This document shows positions 35,015 through 45,090 of a stretch of DNA of 64,000 bases, in pieces. Positions within the stretch are counted from its first letter, which is position 1, and every line of letters begins with the position of its first letter. Made by a program: the position numbers and the translations under genes. Source of the stretch: Planctomycetia bacterium (GTDB lineage: Bacteria; Planctomycetota; Phycisphaerae; UBA1845; UTPLA1). The stretch covers positions 510,453 through 574,452 of the forward strand of contig JABTTW010000002.1 in assembly GCA_015075745.1 (NCBI GenBank), given 5' to 3'. The notes beneath the pieces are model-generated. The model ran no database searches. It was not told the DNA's origin and was given only the letters and a program-made list of their open reading frames with translations.

Positions 35015-36085
35015 TCATTGGTTCGTTACCTGTCTTCCGCTGCCCGCCAATTCCTTGCAAAACCGGGCGAATTCATCAACCCAACGCGAAGTGCTGTAGA
35101 ACTCGCGCCGGGCACGAACACCGCTGCACAGTTTTCGATAAAAGTCTGCGTCGTCGATCAATTTCTGCATCGCCCTCTGAAGCTCATCGGCGCTTTTAGG
35201 CTCTACGAGAATTCCACAGGTATGGTCAACGATTTCTGGAATCGCCTTCCACTTCGTTGTGATGACCGGTAGCCCCGCGCCAAAGGCCTCAAGGATAATG
35301 CCCGGATACCCCTCGCCGACCCAATACGTCGGGAGCAGAAGGGCGTCGTATTTTGAAAGCAGTTCGTCCGCCGCTCCGGGTTTGATTTTCCCGCAGTACC
35401 GAACCCGCTTCAGCCCATCAAAGTACGCCTCGGTTGTTCCGTCGAGCAAAGGCCCGTAGACATCCACCTCAACGTCTCCCTCAAGCTGCTCGGCCGCCTG
35501 AACCAACTCACCAATGCCCTTGGAAGGCTTGACATGGCTTAGGAACACAAAGCGACGACAAACCTTGGCGGGGGCTAAGGGGGCCAATCCTCCTGGCGCC
35601 ATCGGGCGATTCGTTGGATACCATTCGACGCGTCGAAGCCGGTCTGAATTCGCCGAGGCAACAAGCGCTTTCGTCTGCGCAAGATAGAGATCAGTTGATC
35701 GCACGATAAATCGAACGATGTAACCGCGAATGCCGCCAACACTCAAGAAGTCCTGGCCACCGAACATACGGATCATGAATGGACGTCGCCACAATCGCAC
35801 AGAACCCCATACGACCGGCCCCATGAACGGCAGCCCACTCGGAACAGGCTGAAGGCTCACGACATCGGCCCGACACGCACCCCAGAAAACCCGCCACGCG
35901 ATCCAAAGAAATCGAAACGGCCCGGTGATCGGGTGCCCCCTCACTCGCCCGGTATTGACGGCAACGACCCGAAAGTCCTTTCGCTCGGATAGCGCGCCGA
36001 TAAGGTGTTGAAGAGATACCGCCGCTCCGCCAATGGGCGGCGGCAACGTGCCAATGATGAGAACTGTCAAAGGTCTTGAGCTCAT
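35015..36085 (-). CDS. GT4-family glycosyltransferase
   Basis: A 356-residue GT-B enzyme. The start TVLIIGTLPPPIGGAAVSLQHLI is the usual N-terminal loop. The donor part contains FLSHVKPSKGIGELVQAAEQL, YCGKIKPGAADELLSKYDALLLPTYW, and the GT4 E-x7-E region EGYPGIILEAFGAGLPVITT. It adds a sugar on the cytoplasmic side. Donor specificity cannot be read from the sequence. Confidence 0.85.
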   Translation of the reverse strand: MSSRPLTVLIIGTLPPPIGGAAVSLQHLIGALSERKDFRVVAVNTGRVRGHPITGPFRFLWIAWRVFWGACRADVVSLQPVPSGLPFMGPVVWGSVRLWRRPFMIRMFGGQDFLSVGGIRGYIVRFIVRSTDLYLAQTKALVASANSDRLRRVEWYPTNRPMAPGGLAPLAPAKVCRRFVFLSHVKPSKGIGELVQAAEQLEGDVEVDVYGPLLDGTTEAYFDGLKRVRYCGKIKPGAADELLSKYDALLLPTYWVGEGYPGIILEAFGAGLPVITTKWKAIPEIVDHTCGILVEPKSADELQRAMQKLIDDADFYRKLCSGVRARREFYSTSRWVDEFARFCKELAGSGRQVTNQ

Positions 36086-36121
36086 GTCAATAACTCTCGG
36101 CCCAGCTCGGTAAGTCGGGAG

Positions 36122-37987
36122 TTACGAAAGGTATAGATTGCGCCAGATGACGAGTTGAATCAGCTTGTAAAGCAATAGTCCGTTGTTTCTCGAACGAGAA
36201 ACGTGATCGTTGATGCAGCTTTCCAAAGCTCCCCTGTCGAATACACCCCAATTGAGGGTGGATTCATCCAGTAGAAGTGATTTCATGTAATCGACGAGCG
36301 GACCACGCAACCAATTTGCAACCGGCACACTGAAGCCGGCTTTCGGAGCATCGAGTACCCAGTCGGGAACTGTGCCCCGCAATGCCTTGCGTAAAATCCA
36401 CTTCTTCTGTGTCCCGCGTACTTTGAGTCGTGAGGGCAGAGCCATCACATAGCTCGTCAGATTCGCGTCGAGGAATGGAACACGAATCTCAATTCCATGT
36501 GCCATCGTGGACTTGTCGACTTTTTCCAGAAATGTGTCCGGCAGTAGGATCTGACTGTCGATGTAGAGCATCCGCTGAACCGCGTCCAGATGCTCAAACC
36601 GTCGGTACATCTCCAGATAACGAGAAAACGGATCGCTTCTCGACAAGTGTGCAAGGGCATCTCTTGAGAACACGCGCGTCGGCGGCGGTTGTCTGACCTC
36701 GGTCGTCATGAATAGCGCTGTGCGCAAGTTCGGATCGGTCTGGCTCATCACATCGAAGAACCTCAGCGCGCGTTGCATACGCGGTCCACGAGGCAACGCG
36801 AATCGGGCGCTGACTGCGGCACGAGACACTGTCTGCCAGAATCTCTCATGAGCGAGGACGTTATACCGACGATACCCCGCGAAGATTTCATCCCCTCCAT
36901 CGCCCTGAAGAATGACTTTGGGCTGACCGCCAAGCTGCTCACATAACAGGAAGAGCGGGATATTAGCGGGGTCTGCAAACGGCTCGTCGTGAGAGCGCAC
37001 AAGACGTTCAATGATTTCCGGAATATTCCACGGAGCATAGCGAAGCGGGTGATGGTCCGTCTTGAAATGCTCGGCCACTCGCTGCGCCTGGGGCAACTCA
37101 CTCTTCTCTTCGTCAAAATCAAATGCGACCGAATAGGTGCTCAGTCGCCCCTTGTAATGCCTTGTAGCCAGCGCAGTAATCGCCGATGAGTCAATGCCGC
37201 CGCTTAGAAACACTCCAACTGGAACATCGCTGATCAGGTGATCGCGCACCGCACAATCCAGACGCTGGCGAACCTGGTCAATTGCGTCGGCTGCGCCTGC
37301 TCTAATGGGCTTCAGCTCCTCTAGCTGCCAAAAAGGCTCGATCTGCAATCCGTTACGATTAAGCACGGCGTGATGCGCAGGCAAGAGCTTCTGAACGCCG
37401 TCGAAGAGCGTTCGGCTACCGAGGGCGTTGCCGTAGTACAAGTACTCGTGCAGGGCCGGCCAGGATAAGTCGCGATTGACGCGCCCGGAAGCGAGAATGG
37501 ACTTGATTTCAGATCCAAAAACTATGCTCCTCGGCAAGTGGTGGTAGTAAAGCGGCTTGATGCCGAATCGATCCCTGGCAAGGTGCAGTTGCTGGAGTGC
37601 CGTGTCCCAAATCGCGATCGCAAACATTCCGTTGAGTAAGCCAAATACCCGCGTACTCCAGCTTGCAAATGCCTCCAACACGACCTCCGTGTCAGAGGTA
37701 CCGCGGAATGAACAGCCCTCAATTAAAAGGCGCTGCCGGATCTCCGGAAAATTGTAAACTTCGCCGTTATAGCTGATCCAGTACCGACCATCGCTGCTTT
37801 GCATCGGCTGATGACCGGTCGCGGAAAGATCAATGATGCTCAATCGTCGATGCCCGAGCGCGGCAGACCCAAGTAGAGCGACGCCCTGGTCGTCCGGCCC
37901 CCGATGGCGGATTGAGTCTGTCATTGCCTGAATCGTCGCACTCACAACAGGCCGATCGAAGTCAACGATTCCACAAATACCGCACAT
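36122..37987 (-). CDS. Asparagine synthase (glutamine-hydrolysing) family amidotransferase 2
   Basis: A 621-residue enzyme with N-terminal MCGICGIVDFD (Cys2 nucleophile), HRRLSIIDLSATGHQPM, and the synthetase P-loop FLSGGIDSSAITALA. It is clearly homologous to the other amidotransferase at 33052 but differs throughout, so it is not a recent tandem copy. The two probably amidate different groups or positions on the same glycan. Confidence 0.86.
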   Translation of the reverse strand: MCGICGIVDFDRPVVSATIQAMTDSIRHRGPDDQGVALLGSAALGHRRLSIIDLSATGHQPMQSSDGRYWISYNGEVYNFPEIRQRLLIEGCSFRGTSDTEVVLEAFASWSTRVFGLLNGMFAIAIWDTALQQLHLARDRFGIKPLYYHHLPRSIVFGSEIKSILASGRVNRDLSWPALHEYLYYGNALGSRTLFDGVQKLLPAHHAVLNRNGLQIEPFWQLEELKPIRAGAADAIDQVRQRLDCAVRDHLISDVPVGVFLSGGIDSSAITALATRHYKGRLSTYSVAFDFDEEKSELPQAQRVAEHFKTDHHPLRYAPWNIPEIIERLVRSHDEPFADPANIPLFLLCEQLGGQPKVILQGDGGDEIFAGYRRYNVLAHERFWQTVSRAAVSARFALPRGPRMQRALRFFDVMSQTDPNLRTALFMTTEVRQPPPTRVFSRDALAHLSRSDPFSRYLEMYRRFEHLDAVQRMLYIDSQILLPDTFLEKVDKSTMAHGIEIRVPFLDANLTSYVMALPSRLKVRGTQKKWILRKALRGTVPDWVLDAPKAGFSVPVANWLRGPLVDYMKSLLLDESTLNWGVFDRGALESCINDHVSRSRNNGLLLYKLIQLVIWRNLYLS

Positions 37988-38015
37988 TCGTCACCAAACC
38001 CCGAGGGAATTCCGT

Positions 38016-39128
38016 CTATTGTCGCGATCGATCGAATGCTTCCTGATAAACAGCATATAAATTGCGGGCCATCGCCGACATCGTGAATCGACTGCGAATG
38101 GTTTCGCGGGCCGCCTCGCCCAGCCGCTCGCGCAACTTGGCGTCAAGCAGCAGACTGATGACATGGGATGCAAGCGCCCCGGCATCTCCCATTGGAGCAA
38201 TTAAGCCGTCATGACCATCGGTGATCAGCTCATTGACGCCTGCATACGCAGTCGAGACCACGGGGCGCCCGACAGACATGGCCTCTAGCAGGCTGTTCGA
38301 GACTCCCTCATAGTGTGAGGTCAGCATGATAATGTCGGTCGCGGCAAGCACATCAGGTATGTCGGACCGGCTTCCAAGGAACCTCACCTGCTTGCCAACG
38401 CCTAGTGACTCGGCAAGACGCTCAAATACCTGCTGCTCATCACCGGTTCCGTGGCCAACAACCAGAAACTCGGTCGCAGGAAGTTGCTTGGCTACAAGCG
38501 CTGCCGTCTGAATAAATAGAGAGTGGTTCTTTTGAGGGCGTAATTGTCCAATGATCGAGACCGTTCCGGCGTTCTCGGGAATCCCGAGCTTTGCTTTTGC
38601 TTCAACAGCGGTCAGCCCGGATGTAAAGGCCTTGGGATCGATGCCATTATATACGACCCGCACCTTGGACGGGTTCGCCCCAACGCCCCTGACCAGGGAC
38701 GGCACGGTGGCCTTCGAGTTGACAATCCAACCCGTAACAAGCTTGTTCACGACGCGATGCGCCGTTTTCGTGGCGCCAGTCCCATCGTACTCGCATCGAT
38801 AGCCCGCAAATACGACTGGAACACCGGCGACCCGACCGGCAATGCCCGCGTAAATGCTCGGACCGCCCATCCAGCCGTGCACAACGTCAAATCGTTTGCT
38901 GCGGAAGTAAGCTTGAAGTTGCCAAAGAAAGCGAAATGGCCTGCCCTTCTTCGGCATGAAGGAAACAGTATCGGGCCGCAGAGCGGACGCATCGTAGGCC
39001 GCGTCGACTCGATTATAGTAAATGAGTTCAACATCGTAACCGAGATTTGTAAGTTCCCCGGTGGCGTAAAGCGCTTGGCGCTCTGCTCCCCCACGAATTA
39101 ACGAGTCCAGAACAATCGCGATACGCAT
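38016..39128 (-). CDS. GT4-family glycosyltransferase
   Basis: A 370-residue GT-B enzyme. N-terminal IVLDSLIRGGAERQALYATGELTNLGYDVEL is typical of GT4. The donor half shows SIIGQLRPQKNHSLFIQTAAL, VRFLGSRSDIPDVLAATDIIMLTSHYEGVSNSLLEAMSVGRPVVST. It is the third GT4 enzyme of the locus. Confidence 0.87.
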   Translation of the reverse strand: MRIAIVLDSLIRGGAERQALYATGELTNLGYDVELIYYNRVDAAYDASALRPDTVSFMPKKGRPFRFLWQLQAYFRSKRFDVVHGWMGGPSIYAGIAGRVAGVPVVFAGYRCEYDGTGATKTAHRVVNKLVTGWIVNSKATVPSLVRGVGANPSKVRVVYNGIDPKAFTSGLTAVEAKAKLGIPENAGTVSIIGQLRPQKNHSLFIQTAALVAKQLPATEFLVVGHGTGDEQQVFERLAESLGVGKQVRFLGSRSDIPDVLAATDIIMLTSHYEGVSNSLLEAMSVGRPVVSTAYAGVNELITDGHDGLIAPMGDAGALASHVISLLLDAKLRERLGEAARETIRSRFTMSAMARNLYAVYQEAFDRSRQ

Positions 39129-39234
39129 AGGAATGTGGGGGCTGAGCGGACCAGGGCTGGTTGCGGATGCCAGGGATCTCCGGAACCATTGGCGCTAGGC
39201 TTCAGAGCTTTAGAGCGGCTTGCGCATCTGCGTA

Positions 39235-39258
39235 GCGTCCGGCGCCTCTGCCGGACGT
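39235..39258. terminator. Strong intergenic hairpin (possible terminator or attenuator)
   Basis: GTCCGGC (39237-39243) and GCCGGAC (39250-39256) form a perfect 7-bp stem, extended by one C-G and one G-U pair, with a 6-base loop. It sits in the only 250-base gap in the middle of the operon, between the polymerase gene and a GT4 gene. There is no U-run on either strand, so it is not a classic intrinsic terminator. It could slow transcription or mark an RNA processing site. Confidence 0.35.
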
Positions 39259-39382
39259 GAATCGCAAGGAACATTTCCTGATATACAACGCTGCATCAAC
39301 GCGCAATCTGCCATAGCTTTGCATTCAGGGATGGTATTAGTCGGATGATCGTGAGTCGTGAGTAGCCTGCCCTGAAGACAAC

Positions 39383-40675
39383 TCAACGACGCTGGGATGC
39401 TGGAAAACCGCGACGAGGTAGCGCTGCGAATGTGCCGAGTCCAGGTCTGATTGAAGTCGCGGCATACTTCTGCTGCATGTTCCACAGATACGCGGCGAAT
39501 GCTCCGCATAGCGGCCAGATCAGGCGATGCGTATCAACGATGGCGACCGCGTTAAATGAAATGATCATGGCAAGCATGGACATGATCATGTTGGCAACTA
39601 CCCTCTCTTCCTTTGGTAAATCCAATTTGCGGACCCGTCTGACGAGTTGGAACATCGCAAACAGGCTCGCAAAATAAAAGAGAAATCCCGGAAGCCCTGT
39701 CGTCGAAAGCGTCTCCGCAACCGAGGTATGCGAGTAGTGGCCGATGCCTTTGCTCGATTTACCCAGCTTGTTCAATGCAAATCCACCCAATCCTAATCCG
39801 AACACCGGGCTCTCCGAAATCACGTCGAGTGCTGTGAAAAAGTAGCGTACCCTCGGCTCCTTCATCAGTTCCTCTTTGCTTGAAAGCACATCCACCATGC
39901 GATAGAAGAATGGGAGCTTTGTGATGAACACGCCCGTGCCGACCAGCAGGCCCAGTCCAAAGATGACCGCCGCCATCTTCGCGGTGATGCTCGAGAGTCC
40001 TAGCTTTCGGAAGTGAAAGACAAATGTCGCTACGACGCCGCAAGCCAACCCCACCATCGCAGTCCTGGAACCGGAAGCGGCCACAAGATACAAGCCTGAG
40101 AGGGCCCCGGCGACAGCGAGACCCTTCAATATCAGGTTTCGGTAAGCCAAAAAGCAAGTGAGTCCGCACAGGGCAACAAGAGCCGCAAACATCCCCAGAT
40201 AGTTTGCGTTACCCAGCAGCGTATCACTCGCACGCGCTTTCGCCGCATCGCCGACAACCGTGTGAGCCGACAGTGCTCTGGCAATTTGGTCCCGTCCCAG
40301 TATCGCGACCACAATGCTCGACAAGGCGATTGCCATACAGCACGCCAATACGTCTTTTCGGGTCTTAATGGTCTGTGACAAGACCCAGGTAATGATCGCG
40401 ACCTTCCAATAGGTCTTTAATACCAAGAGGAAATATTCTTGATCGATCGTCACAAGGATTCCGGTGCAGGCCCAACCGCAAAAAAGCAAATAAAGCGAAA
40501 TCGGCTTGATCCAGCGAATCCGTTGGCCCTGAAGAATCACTCCGACGCAAATCCACAATGCGCCGACACAGCCTGCGACCACCTGGGGAATCCACGAAAC
40601 CGACTCACTCGCCGTACTGGCGAGGCACGTACTCATGATAAAAGCCGCCGATGCTGTGCCGAGAAAAGTCGGCAT
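39383..40675 (-). CDS. O-antigen ligase/polymerase family membrane protein (Wzy/WaaL-like)
   Basis: About 430 residues with ten or more membrane helices (for example VAGCVGALWICVGVIL, LGMFAALVALCGLTCFLA, MAAVIFGLGLLVGTGVF). The large outer loop carries PVFGLGLGGFALNKLG and YSHTSVAETLSTTGLPGFLFYFASL, the O-antigen ligase (Wzy_C) signature with its essential His region. It would polymerise or ligate the lipid-linked glycan on the periplasmic side. I start at ATG 40675 because the frame upstream (to 40786) is basic and not membrane-like. Confidence 0.8.
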   Translation of the reverse strand: MPTFLGTASAAFIMSTCLASTASESVSWIPQVVAGCVGALWICVGVILQGQRIRWIKPISLYLLFCGWACTGILVTIDQEYFLLVLKTYWKVAIITWVLSQTIKTRKDVLACCMAIALSSIVVAILGRDQIARALSAHTVVGDAAKARASDTLLGNANYLGMFAALVALCGLTCFLAYRNLILKGLAVAGALSGLYLVAASGSRTAMVGLACGVVATFVFHFRKLGLSSITAKMAAVIFGLGLLVGTGVFITKLPFFYRMVDVLSSKEELMKEPRVRYFFTALDVISESPVFGLGLGGFALNKLGKSSKGIGHYSHTSVAETLSTTGLPGFLFYFASLFAMFQLVRRVRKLDLPKEERVVANMIMSMLAMIISFNAVAIVDTHRLIWPLCGAFAAYLWNMQQKYAATSIRPGLGTFAALPRRGFPASQRR

Positions 40676-40905
40676 CTTCGGCTCGCGGACCTGCGCCGTC
40701 GCCGAATGGGCACCCCGAATGGGCGCAGATCGCCCGCGCATCGGGCTCCTCGGCGATTGAACAATGGTCCAAGATCCAGCCATCAAAGTGTTCCGTCAGG
40801 AGCCAACTGAGCGGTCACAGCGAGCGACCGCGGATTGACTCGGTATTCTATCGCTGGCACAAAGACTCTGCGCCTCTACATGCCGTGCGCGCTTCGTATA
40901 TATTG

Positions 40906-42402
40906 CTATTCATCGGCCGAACTCGATCCAGGCGCGCAGGCGTTCTCGTAGACGCCATCCGGCAATGGCCTTACGTCGCCGGCCTCATCGAGCTCGCAGT
41001 GGCCCCGCCAACCGACGGGCGGTATGAATCTCCTGCCATACTCGGGAAACAACTTATTTAATGAAATGGGGCTTCCGGCGGCGATGATCTGGATGTCGTC
41101 TGGGGCGAAGTCAGTTAGCGGGAAGCGATGGTCCGCAAACGCCTCTCTAACAAGAGCAATCTTGTTGGGGTCCAATCCCATCAGAATGCAGTGGACCCAC
41201 TCTATCGCCGCCGTATTCAACCCCATGGTAAGCAGGCCCAGCGGAACTGGAATGGGACAAAGAGGTCCCTCGCCCTCACCGGCAATCAGGGCATCGGTGA
41301 TTGACAGCACCGTCCGCTGTCGCGCTGCCGAGAGGCTTCCATCGACCTGGCCATAATGAAGGATCCGCTGAAGATCGAGGCACGTTCGCCAGATCGTGTC
41401 GTTTCCGTGCCAGGCGCCTTCAAAGTTCGAGTCCGCTCCCAGCACCTTTCCGACGGCAGATCCAATCCGCGACGCGACGACCATGGCCCTTCGCATGGCC
41501 AGGTTCTCAGTGCGGTTGCCAATGTCAAGAAAGTCCTCTACGACGCTCTTCACCCAGAGACCGCCGTCGTAACAGTCCCCGCCCTGGCCGACCCCGCCCT
41601 TGCGATGATGAGGAAGGTACTCTTTGTGACCGTTAATCCCCACCATGTTCTTCAGCGCGCCGGTCACGCATGACTTGCGATGAGTCTTGAGCTTCGGAAC
41701 GTTGATAACGACATCCGCCTCTATGACGTCTCGAGCGATCAGATACTGATGTCGCCCCGGCCCATGAGTCTTCTTCATCAGATCGGGGTTGTACATCGTG
41801 ACTCGAAAATCCGGATCTTCGCCGCTGATATCCTCCAGCGCGCTATCCTCGCCCATGTCATAGAGGACGAACTCATCAAGCGGTCGACAATCGTGACGTT
41901 GACCCGCCTGTGCCTTGTCCTCATGCCGAATCGTCCTGCGGAAGTCCTTCACAATGACCTTCGTATCCGCCGAACTAAACTTCCCCGCAATTCGATCGAA
42001 CCCGCAGCTAGTGTTCAGGCTCTCAAAATCGCACCCTTGAATTGGAGCGTCTCCCACGACCACCACCGAGGGTCCGGCCTTGACAACATATGTCAGGATC
42101 GCCTCGATGACGGAAATGTGCGTGATCAGACAATCTAATCCCAGACCGGACTTATTGACATGCAGAACCCAGTTTGGCTTCAAAACAACCCGCATGCCCT
42201 TTTGCACGAATTCGCCCAGCGGATTCCAGTCTCGCGTGCCGAAGCGCGCCCGATCTAATCCGGCGTCATGCAAGAGTCTGCGGAGAGTCGCCAGTGCCTG
42301 CGTCGCGGGGATCTCTTGCGGTATCTCCGGCCATTGGCCTCTTGGGCATGGGCCGTATCGGGGCTCCGCTGCGCGGGCGATATATACTTCATTTGGCTTC
42401 AT
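40906..42402 (-). CDS. DUF362 domain protein
   Basis: A 498-residue protein of the DUF362 family. Typical segments are GMRVVLKPNWVLHVN near residue 70, ISVIEAILTYVVKAGPSVVVVGDAPIQGC, DVVINVPKLKTHRKSCVTGALKNMVGINGHKEYLPHHR, and LAMRRAMVV. DUF362 proteins have no settled biochemical function. Some are iron-sulfur proteins, but no CxxCxxC cluster site is seen here. The gene overlaps the upstream ATP-grasp gene by 14 bases, which implies a shared pathway. I start at ATG 42402, where the DUF362 homology begins. Confidence 0.75.
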   Translation of the reverse strand: MKPNEVYIARAAEPRYGPCPRGQWPEIPQEIPATQALATLRRLLHDAGLDRARFGTRDWNPLGEFVQKGMRVVLKPNWVLHVNKSGLGLDCLITHISVIEAILTYVVKAGPSVVVVGDAPIQGCDFESLNTSCGFDRIAGKFSSADTKVIVKDFRRTIRHEDKAQAGQRHDCRPLDEFVLYDMGEDSALEDISGEDPDFRVTMYNPDLMKKTHGPGRHQYLIARDVIEADVVINVPKLKTHRKSCVTGALKNMVGINGHKEYLPHHRKGGVGQGGDCYDGGLWVKSVVEDFLDIGNRTENLAMRRAMVVASRIGSAVGKVLGADSNFEGAWHGNDTIWRTCLDLQRILHYGQVDGSLSAARQRTVLSITDALIAGEGEGPLCPIPVPLGLLTMGLNTAAIEWVHCILMGLDPNKIALVREAFADHRFPLTDFAPDDIQIIAAGSPISLNKLFPEYGRRFIPPVGWRGHCELDEAGDVRPLPDGVYENACAPGSSSADE

Positions 42403-43510
42403 CATCACCACTTCCGGAGCCCAGGCCCTGCATGGCATTGGCTCGCGTTCGCGCTGGTTTCGCATTCACTTCCTTGATCAGATCCTGAAGAATCACGTCC
42501 TGCGGCCAATAATGCCCCTCATGCCATTTCAATTCCGGATCCCAGTAACCCGGACATTCGTAAATGAAGTCAGCCAAAAAAGTATAGCTGATCTCCACGA
42601 GGATGAGCGATTCCGACGGGCCCTTGATGTAATCAAAAGCCAACGCCTGGGTTCCGAGCCTCCTGGCAATTCGAAATGCTGACTCGATGCAGCGAGGGTC
42701 TATCTGATTCTGGTCGAATACATTCAGGCCGCTCCCGGATGCTCGAAAGTCATCGGCCCTCACCATGCGCAGGTAGCCAAACGCGCGATTCCCAATGACC
42801 GTGATCCTCGTGTCGTACTCGTTGTTGGGCAGGAACTCCTGAAAGTAAATGTATCCTCGCTCGCGCGGCATCTGCCTGCTCAAGCGCACGAATTCCCGCA
42901 AAGTCTTCGGCAACCGCTTGACCGTCGGCCAGATATCACCCTTTCTGCGGTGCTTTGCCAATTTCGACCGTGCATCACCCCAACCTGACGCAACGGAACG
43001 AAACCCTGCGCCGAATGCGCGGTTCACAAGCTTTCTAGCCTTTGCCGCCGAGTGAATGAGCTGGACATTCTGAGACCCCGCGCCTCGGCTGAGCTTGAAG
43101 ACCTTAGGCCACTTTGTGCTCGCAACCCACTTAAGTGCCGACTCCTTGTCATAAAAAACGAAGGTCGGGGCAAGCTCCGCGCCAATTGCCTCAAGCAGAT
43201 ACTTTTGGCCGACTTTGTCGTCATAGTGCTCGCATGTCGCGGAATTGGGGAAGACAACAAGGCCCATCGCCTCTGCCGCGCGAATCACTCTCAGTGCCGC
43301 GAGCACATCCCTCGGATCCCCGTATTTCCACTGCCAAAGCAGTCCGCCGCAACCCGCCAGTTGAGAGATAATGTCAGAGTCATAGCAATTAACGATGCGA
43401 TGTGGGACGCGGTGTCCGCAACAGTATTCAAGCCACCTATCAGAATAGGAGCCTTCGCAATGATGAATAGCTATCTCCGGACAAGTCTCCATGTTATGAC
43501 TCAATTCCAT
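42389..43510 (-). CDS. ATP-grasp ligase-like protein
   Basis: A 373-residue protein of RimK/ATP-grasp type. It has KWPKVFKLSRGAGSQNVQLIHS (ATP-binding Lys), YIYFQEFLPNNEYDTRITVIGNRAFGYLRMVR (the adenine/Mg region), and LAFDYIKGPSESLILVEISYTF (the C-terminal Mg-binding Glu). ATP-grasp enzymes join a carboxylate to an amine through an acyl phosphate. In this locus it might attach an amino acid or similar group to a sugar. I start at ATG 43510 because the upstream extension overlaps the flippase gene. Partner: the DUF362 protein immediately downstream. Confidence 0.8.
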   Translation of the reverse strand: MELSHNMETCPEIAIHHCEGSYSDRWLEYCCGHRVPHRIVNCYDSDIISQLAGCGGLLWQWKYGDPRDVLAALRVIRAAEAMGLVVFPNSATCEHYDDKVGQKYLLEAIGAELAPTFVFYDKESALKWVASTKWPKVFKLSRGAGSQNVQLIHSAAKARKLVNRAFGAGFRSVASGWGDARSKLAKHRRKGDIWPTVKRLPKTLREFVRLSRQMPRERGYIYFQEFLPNNEYDTRITVIGNRAFGYLRMVRADDFRASGSGLNVFDQNQIDPRCIESAFRIARRLGTQALAFDYIKGPSESLILVEISYTFLADFIYECPGYWDPELKWHEGHYWPQDVILQDLIKEVNAKPARTRANAMQGLGSGSGDDEAK

Positions 43511-43542
43511 GTTCAATCGATCATCCGTTGACTTGGTATGGA

Positions 43543-45090
43543 TTAACTGCGGCTCACGTTCGGCATGACCCGGGCCTTGACTCGACTCATGAATGACCCC
43601 AGATGCGCTCGCTCTTCGACGCCCAATCCCAGTGCGATGATCAATCCGAGAAACACAACTTCCCCGATGCCGACTGCACCCAATATCCGAAGCCAGTCTC
43701 CCGTGCCGATCTGACTCGACACCACCCACGTTAGCAACGCGGAGGCCGCCCCAAGTGCCGCCGGCAGCGCCATGCCCTCAAGGATCAACCGACGAACGCC
43801 CACTCCGATCTCCCGACTACCGTGAACAAACACGACTAAGCTGAAAAATACTTGAATGGCATATAACCACACGGCGGCTCCGGTTAATGACGGCTCTTCT
43901 GAAAAATACATGTAGAGTCCGGCCACTACCAGGCTCACCGCCCCCCGCGAAAAAACCGCGGGACTGGTGATCCTCAGCCGACCAAGACCAATCAGCATCT
44001 GTTGCGCGCTCAGCGAGGCCGAGATCGGCAACTGCGCCAGCATGATCACAATCAGAAGGGTCGTTAGCGATGCGAACTCCTCCCCCAACCACAGGCGAAG
44101 AAACGGGCCAAAAACGGCAAGCGGTACCAGGCACATCGACGCAGCCGCCACAGAGGAGTACTTCGTCGACGCCACAAGAAGCTTCCCAAGTGCCTCGGCG
44201 GACCCGCGGGCCTCGAGCGCGCTCGCCGTGGGCGTGAGCACATTGGTCATGCTGCAAATGACCATGAACACCATCGAACGAAACGCCCACACCGCGGACA
44301 GGCCGCCGACGTCGGCCATGCTCAGGCCCTTTCCGACGAGCACGCGAAATCCCTCCTGGCCGAGAACATTTCCGACCGTCATCACCAATCCCGCGGCGGC
44401 AAAAACCAGAAGAATCTTGAATCGATCGAGACGAATATGGCGTACAGAGAATTCGAGCTTGGGTATGGCCCGTTTCAGGCAAATGAAAAACATGACTGAC
44501 GCGAGGATCATCGCGACCATGTGAGACAGGGCGAATACGACGATGCTGCCCGCTCCAAGCTTGAAGAATGCGATGATCGCCAGCATGCGAAGTACGGTTG
44601 TCGCTCCCGTATAGGCGCCGACAAGATCGAATCGTTGGATCGCCTCAAGTCCAGCCTGAAAGGTGAGCAACGGCCCCTCAACGAGCATGAAGATCGCGAC
44701 GATGAAGAAGGCCATATTGCCGTCAGCCCTCAGTTCGGGGGTGATGCCCGGATCATCAAGATACCAATCCCGCAGAAGCAAGATGGTAATGGCTGCCAGG
44801 AGCCCGAGCATTCCGAACATTGCCATCGCGGAATTGAATGTCCCGTTGACGCGCTCCGCGTCGGCCGACTCCAGATCCTGTGGCAGGTACCGCTGCATGG
44901 CGCGATTGACCGCATTGCCGAGAGTGGTTGTGACAGTGATGCCCGAAAGGAGCATCATGGCAAGGCCGTATCCAGTCTGCGTCAGGTCGTTGACCACTAT
45001 CGGCACGACAATCAGCGATGCAATGCCCGCAACCACGGTCAGCCCGTAGTTGGACAGAACATTAATGATGAGTCGGTCAGTTTGGCGCAT
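43543..45090 (-). CDS. Oligosaccharide flippase (Wzx-like, MOP superfamily)
   Basis: A 515-residue membrane protein with about 14 hydrophobic helices (LSNYGLTVVAGIASLIVVPIVV, MVAMILASVMFFICL, VFLGLIIALGLGV). The helix pairs and the basic N-terminal RQTDRLIINVLSNYG fit polysaccharide flippases. It would move the lipid-linked repeat unit across the inner membrane, ahead of the Wzy-like polymerase at 39383. Confidence 0.82.
   Translation of the reverse strand: MRQTDRLIINVLSNYGLTVVAGIASLIVVPIVVNDLTQTGYGLAMMLLSGITVTTTLGNAVNRAMQRYLPQDLESADAERVNGTFNSAMAMFGMLGLLAAITILLLRDWYLDDPGITPELRADGNMAFFIVAIFMLVEGPLLTFQAGLEAIQRFDLVGAYTGATTVLRMLAIIAFFKLGAGSIVVFALSHMVAMILASVMFFICLKRAIPKLEFSVRHIRLDRFKILLVFAAAGLVMTVGNVLGQEGFRVLVGKGLSMADVGGLSAVWAFRSMVFMVICSMTNVLTPTASALEARGSAEALGKLLVASTKYSSVAAASMCLVPLAVFGPFLRLWLGEEFASLTTLLIVIMLAQLPISASLSAQQMLIGLGRLRITSPAVFSRGAVSLVVAGLYMYFSEEPSLTGAAVWLYAIQVFFSLVVFVHGSREIGVGVRRLILEGMALPAALGAASALLTWVVSSQIGTGDWLRILGAVGIGEVVFLGLIIALGLGVEERAHLGSFMSRVKARVMPNVSRS

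Noticed and set aside
39235-39258. Calling the intergenic hairpin a firm Rho-independent terminator
   Set aside because: The stem is strong but no U-run follows on either strand; kept only as a low-confidence hairpin.
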